Assembly: GCF_014191505.1 (NCBI RefSeq)
Contig: NZ_JACHWS010000001.1
Span: 1,721,439-1,785,438, forward strand
Direction: 5' to 3'
Length of the DNA: 64,000 nucleotides
From: Hoyosella altamirensis
Lineage (GTDB): Bacteria > Actinomycetota > Actinomycetes > Mycobacteriales > Mycobacteriaceae
The notes under the pieces are model-generated. The model was not told the DNA's origin. It made no database searches and saw nothing but the letters and a program-made list of their open reading frames with translations. A program made the translations under genes and the position numbers. Positions 28,901 to 38,751 of this stretch are shown here, piece after piece. Position 1 is the stretch's first letter. Each line of letters starts with the position of its first letter.

Positions 28901-29845
28901 TCAACCTACCCGAGGGCCTCCGTGGCCGGAAACACTGTCGGGGTCGACGCCGGAGAAGTCAGTGCGCGTACGGAGGATGTCTACTTCCCTGTACATACCC
29001 GACTCCTTCTGCGCGAGCGATCGGCGCAGCGCAAGAGCAAGCACAGACTTCATGTGGGCCCACATGTGCCCGTGATTCCGGATCAGCGTCAGAGAGGCGG
29101 TGCCCGGATACAGAATGTTGCGCCGCAAGACTGCCGCCGCGTGTTGCTGGTACCCAGTGAACAGGTCGTTCTCCCCGATGATGTCGTGCCAGGTCGTTGA
29201 AGGATGGAGCGTGTGCGCGACCCCCTCAAGCGACCTGCGCCGCATGATGAGTGCCCGCCGGAACTTGCTCAGAGGGTCCAACGTCGGCGGCGGGTGCTCG
29301 AGGTCGCGGGGATCGAAGTCCTGCGCCACGACTTTCAGGGCATCGCGTATGACTGGGCCTTCCGACCGCGCCATTCGGGCGGCATGGAAAACATACTCAG
29401 TCAGGTGATCGAGAGTTCCTACCGACGACAGGGTGACAAGATGGTCGGTTTGGCCTGCCAGGGTCTCCGCGACGGAATACGCCGCGACACCGCCCCAGGA
29501 CATGCCCGCGACGTGGAGCTTGTCGTTCGTAATTCGCGCCAGTGCCCGCGCATGACCGTCCCCAAAGATCCGGCGGTGCACACGTCGGCGGACGTGCGAT
29601 GCCATCGGTGCGATGATGGGGCGCTCAAGCGCGCGGGCGTACTCCCACAGGTACTGCTGGCCCAGAGTGGTATTCGGCGTGGAGCCGAACCCGTTGTAGA
29701 TCACCACGGGCTGGCGACCTTCGTACGCGCGATTCAGCAGGTAGAAGCGATACTCATCGCCCGTCTTCGGGTCCGTGACGACCGTATGCCGCGTGATCTC
29801 ATCGCGGAAAACGTCGGCGGTCGTCGCGGGTGAGGCCTGCTCCAT
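28901..29845 (-). CDS. alpha/beta-hydrolase fold protein
   Basis: A 314-aa protein. PVVIYNGFGSTPNT resembles the oxyanion-hole strand, LHVAGMSWGGVAAYSVAETL is the nucleophile elbow (GxSxG with Ser in GMSWG), IIGENDLFTGYQ fits the acidic-residue loop and IRNHGHMWAHMKS the catalytic His. It likely cleaves an ester or thioester. The C-terminal 40 residues are polar. It lies between an SRPBCC gene and helZ with gaps of 9 and 4 bp, so it is probably co-transcribed. The substrate is unknown. No signal peptide is seen. Confidence 0.75.
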   Translation of the reverse strand: MEQASPATTADVFRDEITRHTVVTDPKTGDEYRFYLLNRAYEGRQPVVIYNGFGSTPNTTLGQQYLWEYARALERPIIAPMASHVRRRVHRRIFGDGHARALARITNDKLHVAGMSWGGVAAYSVAETLAGQTDHLVTLSSVGTLDHLTEYVFHAARMARSEGPVIRDALKVVAQDFDPRDLEHPPPTLDPLSKFRRALIMRRRSLEGVAHTLHPSTTWHDIIGENDLFTGYQQHAAAVLRRNILYPGTASLTLIRNHGHMWAHMKSVLALALRRSLAQKESGMYREVDILRTRTDFSGVDPDSVSGHGGPRVG

Positions 29846-29854
29846 CCCGTCGGG

Positions 29855-30310
29855 CTACTTCTCAGCTTCGGCTTTGATCCGCTCCAGGGTCGTGTTCATT
29901 CCGGCGACGAGGTCTGCCTCGAAATCGTCGTTACCACCGAGGAAGACTTTCACCATCGCTCGTGACACTGCGCTCGTGCCGTTGGGCGCCTCGCGCCGCT
30001 GCACGATACGGGTGCCGCCGTCCTCAGCCTGCAGTGTGAATGACCAGACACTGTTGTTTTCGAGAACCTTGAACGCGATGCGCTCGTGCGGTTCGATAGC
30101 CACGACGCGGGTGCGCGTCGGCCAGTACAGCATGCCTTTGCGATTGATGTTGAACGCCAGTGCGCCCTCACGAACCTGTCCACCAAGCACGAAGGTCTTG
30201 CGGGTGCGGGGGCTCCATTCGCTCATCCGCGGCAGGTCGGAAACGATTGACCAGACCTTCTCCGGCGACGCCGCGGTCGCGATCTCTGCTTCGAGTACAG
30301 GGCTTGCCAT
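29855..30310 (-). CDS. SRPBCC (polyketide cyclase / START-like) family protein
   Basis: A 151-aa protein. ASPVLEAEIATAASPEKVW opens the fold, then SDLPRMSEWSPRTRKTFVLGG, WPTRTRVVAIEPHERIAFKV and a long C-terminal helix. These are standard SRPBCC/CoxG-like features forming a hydrophobic cavity that binds lipids or aromatic ligands. The ATG at 30310 is preceded by GGGAGGAGAC, a strong ribosome site. The frame extends 13 codons upstream without one. Its ligand is not predictable. Confidence 0.85.
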   Translation of the reverse strand: MASPVLEAEIATAASPEKVWSIVSDLPRMSEWSPRTRKTFVLGGQVREGALAFNINRKGMLYWPTRTRVVAIEPHERIAFKVLENNSVWSFTLQAEDGGTRIVQRREAPNGTSAVSRAMVKVFLGGNDDFEADLVAGMNTTLERIKAEAEK

Positions 30311-30360
30311 ATTCGTCTCCTCCCGTTGGGTTTGCTGCTCTAGGGGCACTTTACCGGCAG

Positions 30361-31071
30361 CTAATAAGGGATGCTGTCGCGCGCGAGCTCCGCGAGTACC
30401 CGCCGGCGGAAGGTTTCGTCCCGAACTGTCCGCACGACGAGGTCATGCGCGGTAAGCCGGAAATTCTCCGCGACCAGGCTGAGGATCGTCCGCTCATCTA
30501 GGGCGCGCATCGTCCGGCCGTGTGCTGGAACCGCACTCAGCGCGATGGTCTCACCACCTGCGTTGAGATGCCCGCGAGTGGCTCGGTATGTACGAAGCGG
30601 GAGGGATACTTCCACTTCGCACGCGGCGAACTGTGGACCGATCTCCGCGACCGAATAACCCGGTATGTCGTCGTTGACGCCCTCACTTCGATCCAGTGCA
30701 TCCCGCTGGGCGTCCGTGAGAAACATGATGTGGACGTCGATCTGCGTGCCGGGTGAGCGCGCAAGAGATCCGGGAACGGCACCGTACCGCGAAATGCGCG
30801 CCGCGTAGACGACGTCGTGGTCCGTCAGCACTGCAGCGAGCACCGGTATCGGAGGACCCGGCGCATGCTTACGCCCGAACTTGCGATTCAGCTGAACCGC
30901 AGACGCATTCGACCCGACAGCCAGAACCGGAGTCCTCGAGTTCAAGGCAATCTGCCGAGGAACATAAGGGCGCACCGTAGCTGGAGCCTCAAACACAAAG
31001 GAGCCGGCGGGCCTGTCGTAGGGGTAGCCGAACGCCCGCGCCACGATTGCTTCGTCTTCCAGCAATGTCAC
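30361..31071 (-). CDS. unassigned protein with gamma-glutamylcyclotransferase-like features
   Basis: A 236-aa protein. The core TPVLAVGSNASAVQLNRKFG, followed by strands, YAARISRYGAVPGSLARSPG and MFLTDAQRDALDRSEG, looks like the AIG2/GGCT fold (YGSN-like loop and the D/E-x-x-EG turn). The match is by eye and weak. The C-terminal region TILSLVAENFRLTAHDLVVR has no clear assignment. It overlaps the PP2C gene by 4 bp, so the two are co-translated. Function unknown. Confidence 0.6.
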   Translation of the reverse strand: MTLLEDEAIVARAFGYPYDRPAGSFVFEAPATVRPYVPRQIALNSRTPVLAVGSNASAVQLNRKFGRKHAPGPPIPVLAAVLTDHDVVYAARISRYGAVPGSLARSPGTQIDVHIMFLTDAQRDALDRSEGVNDDIPGYSVAEIGPQFAACEVEVSLPLRTYRATRGHLNAGGETIALSAVPAHGRTMRALDERTILSLVAENFRLTAHDLVVRTVRDETFRRRVLAELARDSIPY

Positions 31072-31790
31072 TCCGTGATATCAACAAGCAGCGCCGAGTA
31101 GTTGTCCCGCGCGCCACTGCTGAGCACGAGGCCGATGATCCCGCTGAGCGCATCAGCGGGTGAGCTTTCCCGGCAGACCCGGACGATGTCTTCTTGGTTC
31201 GTGAAGCCCGACACACCATCTGAGCAGATCAGAAAACGGCCTAATGCTGGCTGAACCTCCGAAACGTGCGGCACCGGCGACTCGCTGCTCCCCACGACTT
31301 GCGTGATTGCATGGGTTGGGCGCCCTGCCGCATCCAGCGCCGCATCGTCGATTGACACCAAAGTCATGTCATTCTTTTCGATCTTGAAGATTGGGCTGTC
31401 ACCGACGTTGACGCAGTAGACGGTGTTCTGGGTGATGACAAGCGCGGCGAAGGTGGTACCCATCCCGCGGAACTCGGTCGATGTGCTCGCTGCTCGCCGC
31501 ACCGCAGTGTGCAGCATTGCGACCCCTTTGCTGATGTCGCCAGGCGTTTCCCACGCTGCTGACGACTCCACCAATTCGGTGACTGTCAGCCAGCTTGCGA
31601 CGTTTCCAGCTGGGTGACCGCCAAGCCCGTCAGCGACCGCGAGTACCACCGGCCGGTCGAGCGGAAGCTCGACAGTTGCGATGGTCCCCGTTTCAACCTG
31701 ACTGATTAGGGGCCCGACGGCGATCGCGTCTTCATTGCGTGCTCGCAGCAGACCGCGATCAGTAATCGCACTGACCTGAAGAGATCTCAT
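31068..31790 (-). CDS. PP2C-type serine/threonine protein phosphatase
   Basis: A 240-aa single-domain phosphatase. The metal-binding and core motifs are present: RARNEDAIAVG, LAVADGLGGHPAGNVAS, GMGTTFAALVI, VYCVNVGDSPIF, LICSDGVSGFT and the final SSGARDNYSALLVDI. No membrane segment or sensor domain is attached, so it is a cytoplasmic PppA/Stp-like enzyme. No protein kinase gene is in the window. It lies 34 bp downstream of the SNF2 helicase at 31825 and overlaps the following gene by 4 bp. Confidence 0.92.
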   Translation of the reverse strand: MRSLQVSAITDRGLLRARNEDAIAVGPLISQVETGTIATVELPLDRPVVLAVADGLGGHPAGNVASWLTVTELVESSAAWETPGDISKGVAMLHTAVRRAASTSTEFRGMGTTFAALVITQNTVYCVNVGDSPIFKIEKNDMTLVSIDDAALDAAGRPTHAITQVVGSSESPVPHVSEVQPALGRFLICSDGVSGFTNQEDIVRVCRESSPADALSGIIGLVLSSGARDNYSALLVDITE

Positions 31791-31824
31791 GCCACCATCG
31801 TGGCACTACCGACGGCGACTTGGT

Positions 31825-34035
31825 CTATTTGATACCGAGCCGCTGCCGCTCCGCCTCGACAATCCGCTGCTCATCATCCGCGACATCTACATCGACTGAT
31901 CGAGCATCCGCGTCCTTTGAAGCACTCTTGCGCGCGTACTCATCAAACAGCTCCCGTTTACGTGCAACGATCTGACGCATGTGGTCATCGACTGTGTCTT
32001 TCGCCAGCAGACGGTGAACCTGGACGGCGCGGACCTGGCCCATCCGGTGCGCTCGAGCGATGGCTTGTTCCTCGGTGCTCGGCTTCCACTGCGGCTCCGT
32101 GAGAATGACGATTGACGCCGCCTGAATGTTGAGGCCCACTCCCCCTGCCTCGATCTGACTCAGCAGCACCGACGGCCCCTGGTGTGCGGTAAATGCATCT
32201 ACGAGACGCTGGCGCTCCGGAGCAGGCACCGCCCCCGTAATCGTGCCTGCCACCTTACTTCCCAGCGCGCTTCCGATTCTCTCGAGCACATCGAGGAAGT
32301 AGGAGAAGATGAGCACTTTGAAACCGTCTTCATTCGCCTCGTCAACGATTTCCAGCAGTCTCTCCCGCTTCGCTGACTCCGACGAACTGTAGGCTGCGCG
32401 ACGCATCCACATGAAGTTGCCGCTCCTGACCGCGTCACGGTATTCACGGGTGTCGCCAGGGCTGAGATACACCCATTCTTCGATGTCGATGCGCTCAGGA
32501 AGCTCAGTCAGTACGTCCTCTTGATTTCGCCGAAGATAAACGGGCGCAACCGTTCTGCGGAACTTTCGGGCACCAGTGAGAGCATCGGCTGCCGTCACCC
32601 GGTCGGCAACATCTGGCCGCAGGTACGCGACGAGGTTGCGAAATTCGCTGACGCGGTTCTCCATCGGGGTTCCGGTCAGGAAGAGCGTGCGCTCCGCGTG
32701 GCCGATCATCCGCCCGACGAACCAGGCGCGCTGCGTCTCAGGGTTCTTCACATAGTGCGCTTCGTCGACGATGAGCATCGATAGTGTGACGGTCTCCGGC
32801 AGCGAGACACTCCCCACCGTTCCGAAGGTCGTCACAGCGATGCCCCCGGACCGTTGCCAGGCCAACACTGCTTCGTCACGATCCCTGCCATGCAGGCTGT
32901 GCGCATCGAGGACGGTATGCCGCTGAATCTCGTTAAGCCAGTTGACCTGGACGCTGGCTGGGCAGATGACAAGAAACCACCGGTGGCCGCCGGCTGCGAG
33001 GTGCGTCAACGCGGCGAGGGCCTGCACCGTCTTTCCGAGTCCCATCTCGTCGCCGAGGATGGCATACCGGCGCTGCAGCGCGAACTGGGCGCCGAACTTC
33101 TGGTAGCCGCGCAGCGTCGCGGTGAGCAGGCTGGTGTCGAGTTCGGTTTCGGCGATACTGCGGGCGTCGTCGTCACCGAGGAATCCACGTGCGGCGTCTC
33201 CATCCAGCTCTCTGCCGACGCCGAGGGACTCGAGAATCGCATAGAACGTTGCGGCGTTGCTTTCGAAATCCCGCCACAGTTGGTCCGGTAGATATGTGCC
33301 TGGATCTAACCCAGGCCCCGCTGATATCAGTGTCTGCTGTAGCGCCAGAACCTCCGGATCCACGAGAATCTCTTCAAGTTCCCGCAAGGCCGAAAGCGTC
33401 GCATGTTTTGTCGCGCGAGCGGAGAAGAACATCCGGAACCGGCTCGTGGCGCGGGCAGCGGAGTCAGCCGTAGGGACGATGCGGGCAGCCAGGTCATTCA
33501 GCGCGGGCCCCACCGCTGCCACCGTGGCGTCAGCGTGTCGAAGGGCAGCGAGAAGTGCCAGCAGTTCTGTATGCAGGTGCGGGCGCATGACGGTGTCGAA
33601 ACGTACGTGTGTCTGGCTGGCGAGCCGATCCTTAACGCTGCGCGCTGCTGCGCACACCTGGCCTGCAGTATGTGCTCCGACCCCCGGCAGTCGAGTGAGG
33701 AGCGCCGCCGGTTTGTCCGCTACATCGGCGACCGTGCGGTATCCCGCGTTCTCCAGCGCTGAGAGCCGCGTCCGCGAGTCCACGAGCGGTTTGAGCTCAT
33801 TAAGCCCAGTGCGCCGCAACTGTTCACCAATGGCATCGCCGGTCAGGATCTCAATCTGGTTGAGCGCCGCTGCACGGAGTGTCTCGGGAGCAGTGAGCAG
33901 CACTGCTGAGCTATCGACGATCCACCGGGCGAGTGCGAGCGCCTCCTGCGCCGGAGGGCCGATGCGAGATTTCGCCGCTGCGTACTCTTCTGGGCTCAGT
34001 GCCACAGGAGTTGGCGACGGCGGCTGGATACGCAT
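31825..34035 (-). CDS. SWI2/SNF2 helicase with helix-hairpin-helix domain
   Basis: A 736-aa protein. The N-terminal 300 residues include a helix-hairpin-helix (AALLTRLPGVGAHTAGQVCAAA), a DNA-binding element. The Snf2 ATPase follows: AILGDEMGLGKTVQALAAL, VICPASVQVNWLNEI, LIVDEAHYVKN, LFLTGTPMENRVSEF, VLIFSYFLDVLERI, VLLSQIEAGGVGLNIQAA and AIARAHRMGQVRAVQVHRLL. The frame is open upstream to 34299, but that part overlaps the divergent arsR region, and the ATG at 34035 starts a family-like sequence. It differs from HelZ by having no SWIM finger. It may act in repair or as a DNA translocase. Confidence 0.85.
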   Translation of the reverse strand: MRIQPPSPTPVALSPEEYAAAKSRIGPPAQEALALARWIVDSSAVLLTAPETLRAAALNQIEILTGDAIGEQLRRTGLNELKPLVDSRTRLSALENAGYRTVADVADKPAALLTRLPGVGAHTAGQVCAAARSVKDRLASQTHVRFDTVMRPHLHTELLALLAALRHADATVAAVGPALNDLAARIVPTADSAARATSRFRMFFSARATKHATLSALRELEEILVDPEVLALQQTLISAGPGLDPGTYLPDQLWRDFESNAATFYAILESLGVGRELDGDAARGFLGDDDARSIAETELDTSLLTATLRGYQKFGAQFALQRRYAILGDEMGLGKTVQALAALTHLAAGGHRWFLVICPASVQVNWLNEIQRHTVLDAHSLHGRDRDEAVLAWQRSGGIAVTTFGTVGSVSLPETVTLSMLIVDEAHYVKNPETQRAWFVGRMIGHAERTLFLTGTPMENRVSEFRNLVAYLRPDVADRVTAADALTGARKFRRTVAPVYLRRNQEDVLTELPERIDIEEWVYLSPGDTREYRDAVRSGNFMWMRRAAYSSSESAKRERLLEIVDEANEDGFKVLIFSYFLDVLERIGSALGSKVAGTITGAVPAPERQRLVDAFTAHQGPSVLLSQIEAGGVGLNIQAASIVILTEPQWKPSTEEQAIARAHRMGQVRAVQVHRLLAKDTVDDHMRQIVARKRELFDEYARKSASKDADARSVDVDVADDEQRIVEAERQRLGIK

Positions 34036-34098
34036 GCTGGGATCGTAGCGCCGCCGCTCTGGCGTGCGTCGAAATCGGACTAGCCATCCGCACATCAC

Positions 34099-34129
34099 GT
34101 CAGTACTATTTGAGTCAATGCTTACTGAC
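34099..34129 (+). promoter_or_regulatory. candidate ArsR operator overlapping the arsR-fusion start codon
   Basis: An inverted repeat GTCAGTA-N17-TACTGAC (34099-34105 and 34123-34129) spans the start codon at 34118 in an AT-rich patch. ArsR-family repressors usually bind such spaced dyads at or next to their own promoter. No clean -35/-10 was identified. Inference only. Confidence 0.4.
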
Positions 34130-34807
34130 CTAACTCCCTCAGCGCGAGCGGCCATCCACGCCGCTCTCGGCGACGCTGCCCGCGTGGAACTCGTCGACCT
34201 CGTCGCCGAGGGTGACCGGTCGCCATCCGAACTGCAGACCGCCCTCGAAATGAAATCAAACCTGCTCGCCCACCATCTCGGCGTGCTCGAACGCGCCAAT
34301 ATCGTGCGGAAGCGGCGCTCGGAAGCAGATCGCCGACGGACCTACTGGACACTGGTACCCGGCACCTTGGAAGCACTGCTCCCGCGAACGGTCCGGACTG
34401 TCCCCCGCGTGGTCTTCGTCTGCACCCACAACTCTGCGCGATCGCAACTCGCTACGGCGCTCTGGTCGCAGAACAGCACAGTGCCCGCGACCTCAGCGGG
34501 AACAGATCCAGCCCGCACAATTCATCCCCGGGCTCTCACCGCGGCGCGACGGCATGCCCTGCCCCTCACCCCGATGACCCCGCGGCGACTCGACGAAGTG
34601 CGGGCGCCTGGCGACGTCCTTATCGCCGTGTGCGACAACGCGCATGAGCAACTCAGTCCCAACGAGCAGCGGCTGCACTGGTCAGTGCCTGATCCCGCTC
34701 GGGACGACACCGACGAGGCGTTCGACCAGGCCGTCGATGAGCTGTCCCGCCGCATCGCGCGTGTCGCGCCCACATTCCAGCAACCGACCGACCCATCCAC
34801 GAAATAG
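34118..34807 (+). CDS. ArsR-type repressor fused to low-molecular-weight phosphatase (arsenate reductase-like)
   Basis: A 229-aa two-domain protein. Residues 1-85 are an ArsR winged helix (HAALGDAARVELVDLVAEGD, LEMKSNLLAHHLGVLERA, RRTYWTLVPG). From about residue 95 comes an LMW-phosphatase domain with the loop VFVCTHNSARSQ, that is C102-x5-R108 (CX5R), and a late DPARDD acid. No obvious metalloid-binding Cys pair is present in the recognition helix. Cys102 is the best candidate. It lies 8 bp upstream of arsC, so it probably senses arsenic species and controls this operon. The fusion links sensing and catalysis in one chain. Confidence 0.85.
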   Translation: MLTDLTPSARAAIHAALGDAARVELVDLVAEGDRSPSELQTALEMKSNLLAHHLGVLERANIVRKRRSEADRRRTYWTLVPGTLEALLPRTVRTVPRVVFVCTHNSARSQLATALWSQNSTVPATSAGTDPARTIHPRALTAARRHALPLTPMTPRRLDEVRAPGDVLIAVCDNAHEQLSPNEQRLHWSVPDPARDDTDEAFDQAVDELSRRIARVAPTFQQPTDPSTK

Positions 34808-34815
34808 GAGCCTCC

Positions 34816-35487
34816 ATGTCAGCCCCGTCCTTCGGCGCCACTGAATTCGGCCGCAACGACCTTTCCATCGACCACCAGATTGCCCTCAGGACCGCATCAA
34901 CCCGTCTCGCAGAAGCCTTTACGGGGGTCTTCGGCCCGGAGACGATCGAACGCTTCCTGCACTCGTCGTACGACCAGTTCGCAAGCACCGCAACGGTGCC
35001 CAACTTCATTCCGCTCCTCGCTGAACGTTTCGCCAGGCAGCGGCTGAAAGCCCTCGCGCGCGTGGAGGGTCTGCATCACGATGGCAAACCAACCGTGTTG
35101 TTTCTTTGCACCCACAACGCGGGGCGCTCTCAGATGGCACTTGGCTTCTTCGAACAACTCGCCGGAGAGAACGCCGTTGCGTGGTCGGGAGGTTCGGAAC
35201 CCGGAAACGAAATCAACAACGCCGCGATCCAGGCGATGGCGGAACGCGGCATTGATATCTCAGGCGAGTACCCGAAACCGTGGACCGATGAAATTGTCCA
35301 AGCAGCAGATGTGGTCATCACAATGGGATGTGGCGACGCCTGCCCGATCTTCCCCGGCCGCCGGTACGAAGAATGGTCTCTCGACGACCCGGCCGGACGC
35401 AATATCGACGCTATTCGCCCGATTCGTGACGAAATAGAACGGCGCGTTCGCTCCCTGCTCGACGACCTGGGCGTAGCAACGGCCTGA
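34816..35487 (+). CDS. arsC: arsenate reductase, mycothiol/mycoredoxin-type, with N-terminal helical domain
   Basis: A 223-aa protein. Residues 15-85 form a three-helix domain (HQIALRTASTRLAEAFTGVF, FIPLLAERFARQRLKAL) seen in actinobacterial ArsC. The LMW-phosphatase-fold domain has VLFLCTHNAGRSQMALG with C98-x5-R104, MGCGDACPIFPG with further Cys, and WSLDDPAG carrying the general acid. Such enzymes reduce arsenate using mycothiol and mycoredoxin. AGGAGCC precedes the ATG. No arsenite exporter (Acr3/ArsB) lies in the window, which is odd for a complete resistance operon. The next gene is a convergent amino-acid permease. Confidence 0.88.
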   Translation: MSAPSFGATEFGRNDLSIDHQIALRTASTRLAEAFTGVFGPETIERFLHSSYDQFASTATVPNFIPLLAERFARQRLKALARVEGLHHDGKPTVLFLCTHNAGRSQMALGFFEQLAGENAVAWSGGSEPGNEINNAAIQAMAERGIDISGEYPKPWTDEIVQAADVVITMGCGDACPIFPGRRYEEWSLDDPAGRNIDAIRPIRDEIERRVRSLLDDLGVATA

Positions 35488-35576
35488 TTGCGGTCGCCAC
35501 CACTCGCAAATCCATCTGCGGGCGTCCACGAAAACCTGGACTTTGCGCGCGTTTCTATTGACCTGCGCAGCTGGAT

Positions 35577-36827
35577 TTAGCTGAGTGGCTGCCGCCCACC
35601 GGCCATTCGCCTGCGCCCCGCATAGAGCGCCGCCCCAATCAGCAGTACGACTGCCCCAGCCACAACGGAGGCAGTGGGCAGTGTGCACGCCAAGACAACG
35701 CACCCGATCGCACCCAGTGTGGGCACGATCCGCGACCGGACGCGACGGGAGAGGGTCCATGCCGACAGGTTCGCGATGAGGTAATACGTCAGGACAGCGA
35801 ATGACGAGAAGCCGATCGCGCCGCGCAGGTCCGTCGCCAGGACCAGGACAATCACGATGGCCCCTACTGCCAGTTCCGCACGATGCGGCACGCGGAACCG
35901 CGGGTGCACGACCGCGAGCGGTTGGGGCAGGTGGCCGTCGCGCGCCATTGCGAACGTCGTTCGTGACACGCCGAGTACAAGCGAGAGCAGTGCTCCTGCG
36001 GCGGCGACAACCGCACCCACGCGCACGACCTGTTCCGCGCCGGTGACTGCAGCGACTGCACGGGCGAGCGGGTCTGCCGCGTCCGCGAGCCCGTCTGCGC
36101 CCAGAACTGACAGCACCGCGAACGCGACGACGGCGTAGACACCGAGCGCGATACCCAGCGCGATACCGATTGCTCTGGGAATCGTCTGTTCTGGGTTGCG
36201 GACTTCTTCGCCTAGTGTTGCGATCCGCGCGTACCCGGCGAACGCGAAAAATAGCAGGCCTGCAGCCTGCAGGACTCCCCCGACTCCGATTGTGGCCGTG
36301 CTTGCGGGCAGGTGTGGTCCTCCCGCTTCGATGAAGGAGATGACGACAACTCCGAGTAACACGAGGAGTACCAGTGCGACAATGATTCGCGCGGCACGGG
36401 CGGACTTCTGTACACCCGCATAGTTGATCCCGGTGACAGCGACGACTGTTACCACTGCGATGAGCTTTTCGTGGCCGGGCCACGCGTACGTGCCGACAGT
36501 CAGTGCCATCGCCGCGCACGAGGCGGTTTTCCCTACTACGAAACCCCAGCCGGCGAGGTAGCCCCAGAACTCACCGAGCCGTTCGCGGCCGTATACGTAG
36601 GTTCCGCCGGAGCTCGGGTAGATCGCTGCTAGCCGCGCCGAGGAGTTGGCGTTGCAGTACGCGACAGCCGCGGCGATCGCGAGTGCGGCAAGGAGGTACT
36701 GTCCGGCGGATTGCGCGGCGGGCGCCAGCGCTGCGAAAATACCCGCACCGATCATCGCGGCGAGGCCGATTACCACTGAATCGCTGAGGCTCAGACTTCT
36801 GCTTAATGGCGCATCGGACGGCGTCAC
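35577..36827 (-). CDS. APC-family amino acid permease
   Basis: A 416-aa polytopic protein with about 11-12 membrane segments. LSLSDSVVIGLAAMIGAGIFAALA is the APC signature of helix 1 (GxG(I/V) substrate loop), YPSSGGTYVYGRERLGEFWGYLAGWG marks helix 3 and AFAGYARIATLGEEVRNPE the loop after helix 6. Arginine- or basic-residue-rich loops are cytoplasmic. Substrate is probably an amino acid or amine. It starts at a GTG at 36827. It is transcribed alone, convergent with arsC. Confidence 0.88.
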   Translation of the reverse strand: MTPSDAPLSRSLSLSDSVVIGLAAMIGAGIFAALAPAAQSAGQYLLAALAIAAAVAYCNANSSARLAAIYPSSGGTYVYGRERLGEFWGYLAGWGFVVGKTASCAAMALTVGTYAWPGHEKLIAVVTVVAVTGINYAGVQKSARAARIIVALVLLVLLGVVVISFIEAGGPHLPASTATIGVGGVLQAAGLLFFAFAGYARIATLGEEVRNPEQTIPRAIGIALGIALGVYAVVAFAVLSVLGADGLADAADPLARAVAAVTGAEQVVRVGAVVAAAGALLSLVLGVSRTTFAMARDGHLPQPLAVVHPRFRVPHRAELAVGAIVIVLVLATDLRGAIGFSSFAVLTYYLIANLSAWTLSRRVRSRIVPTLGAIGCVVLACTLPTASVVAGAVVLLIGAALYAGRRRMAGGRQPLS

Positions 36828-36865
36828 GGTTGCACGCTATCTCACTCGGCTCCACCGCGCGCGAC

Positions 36866-37822
36866 TCAACTCTCTGGAAGCGATCCCACAGCATCCAGCA
36901 TCGCGCGATGCCCAATGTCGACTGCCGCCTGCATCCCGGCTAGATCGCGGAAGCCACGTATACCGCCCGCGGCGCCGTCGGGAGGCCGGATCTGCAGTAT
37001 TGAGGGGCTAGCACCGTTCGTTTCGTGCCTCTCGAGCACGTCATCGTCTGCCATCTCACGCTCAAAGCGAGCGAGCCAGGTATCAACTGTGCCGGGTGCG
37101 CGCCGCTGCAGCCATGCGCGCATGAACCAGCGCTGGTGCCGGGGTATCGGTTCGGGCCGGACTGTAGCCGGATTTGTTCGCAGCACGAGGATGTGTGTGG
37201 CCTGCCACTGAAGAGCACGGTGGACAGGAACCGGCTCACTGACCCCGGCGTCGACGAACCGCCTTCCGCCGAGTTTCACGGGTGGGCCGCCGAGTAGCGG
37301 CAACGTGGAGGTTGCCTCAAGCGCCAGTTTCAGCGACTCGACGTCGGAGACCAGTGGGCACAGGTCCACGCTTTCACCAGTGTCGGCGTCGGTGGCGACG
37401 GGATGAAATGAAATGGGGTGATCAAGTACCGCTTGGAAGTTCATCCGCACCTGACGGGTGTACACAGTGCGGACCAAATGGGTGGAGTCGACAATGGGAC
37501 GGCCGCGCAACACATTGCGCCCGCGGAAGGTCTGGGAGGTGACAGCCGGGTCTGACCATAGGGAGGCGCCCAGCGCGGATTGGCCTGCAAGCACCCAGGC
37601 TGCGTTGAATGCTCCCGCGGACACGCCGAACAGCGCATCTGCAGCATCGATCAATCCGAGTGCTTTGAGTGCCGTGAGCATCCCGGCGGAGTAGGCGCCG
37701 CGCGGCCCTCCACCTTCGACGACAAAAGCTACGCGGTGGGTGTCATGCCGCTTCCCTGGTGTGCTCCGCGCTGATCGCCGCGCACGCAGGACACCCACTA
37801 CCGGATGTTCGGTGAATGTCAT
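36866..37822 (-). CDS. patatin-like phospholipase / acyl hydrolase
   Basis: A 318-aa protein. RVAFVVEGGGPRGAYSAGML gives the oxyanion hole (GGGPRG), ADALFGVSAGAFNAAW the nucleophile Ser (GxSxG) and GRRFVDAGVSEPVPV the DG/A dyad Asp (DAG). This is the bacterial patatin catalytic set, so a cytoplasmic or membrane-surface lipid acyl hydrolase is likely. No signal peptide. The first 25 residues are poorly conserved in character, so the true start might be downstream. It lies 11 bp after trmI on the same strand. Confidence 0.9.
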   Translation of the reverse strand: MTFTEHPVVGVLRARRSARSTPGKRHDTHRVAFVVEGGGPRGAYSAGMLTALKALGLIDAADALFGVSAGAFNAAWVLAGQSALGASLWSDPAVTSQTFRGRNVLRGRPIVDSTHLVRTVYTRQVRMNFQAVLDHPISFHPVATDADTGESVDLCPLVSDVESLKLALEATSTLPLLGGPPVKLGGRRFVDAGVSEPVPVHRALQWQATHILVLRTNPATVRPEPIPRHQRWFMRAWLQRRAPGTVDTWLARFEREMADDDVLERHETNGASPSILQIRPPDGAAGGIRGFRDLAGMQAAVDIGHRAMLDAVGSLPES

Positions 37823-37833
37823 TCAGCGGATCA

Positions 37834-38709
<876 letters not shown>

Positions 38710-38751
38710 TCAGACGGTGCGCATACGCTGCCTTATGTGAGGTCAGACGTG

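Noticed and set aside
35488..35576. possible terminator between arsC and the permease (GTCCA...TGGAC with a TTTCTATT stretch)
   Set aside because: The stem is only 5 bp and the T-rich part is interrupted, so it is not supportable as a terminator.
35260..36519. 419-codon minus-strand frame across arsC and the permease
   Set aside because: Arg/Cys-rich sequence with no domain, overlapping two certain genes in other frames.
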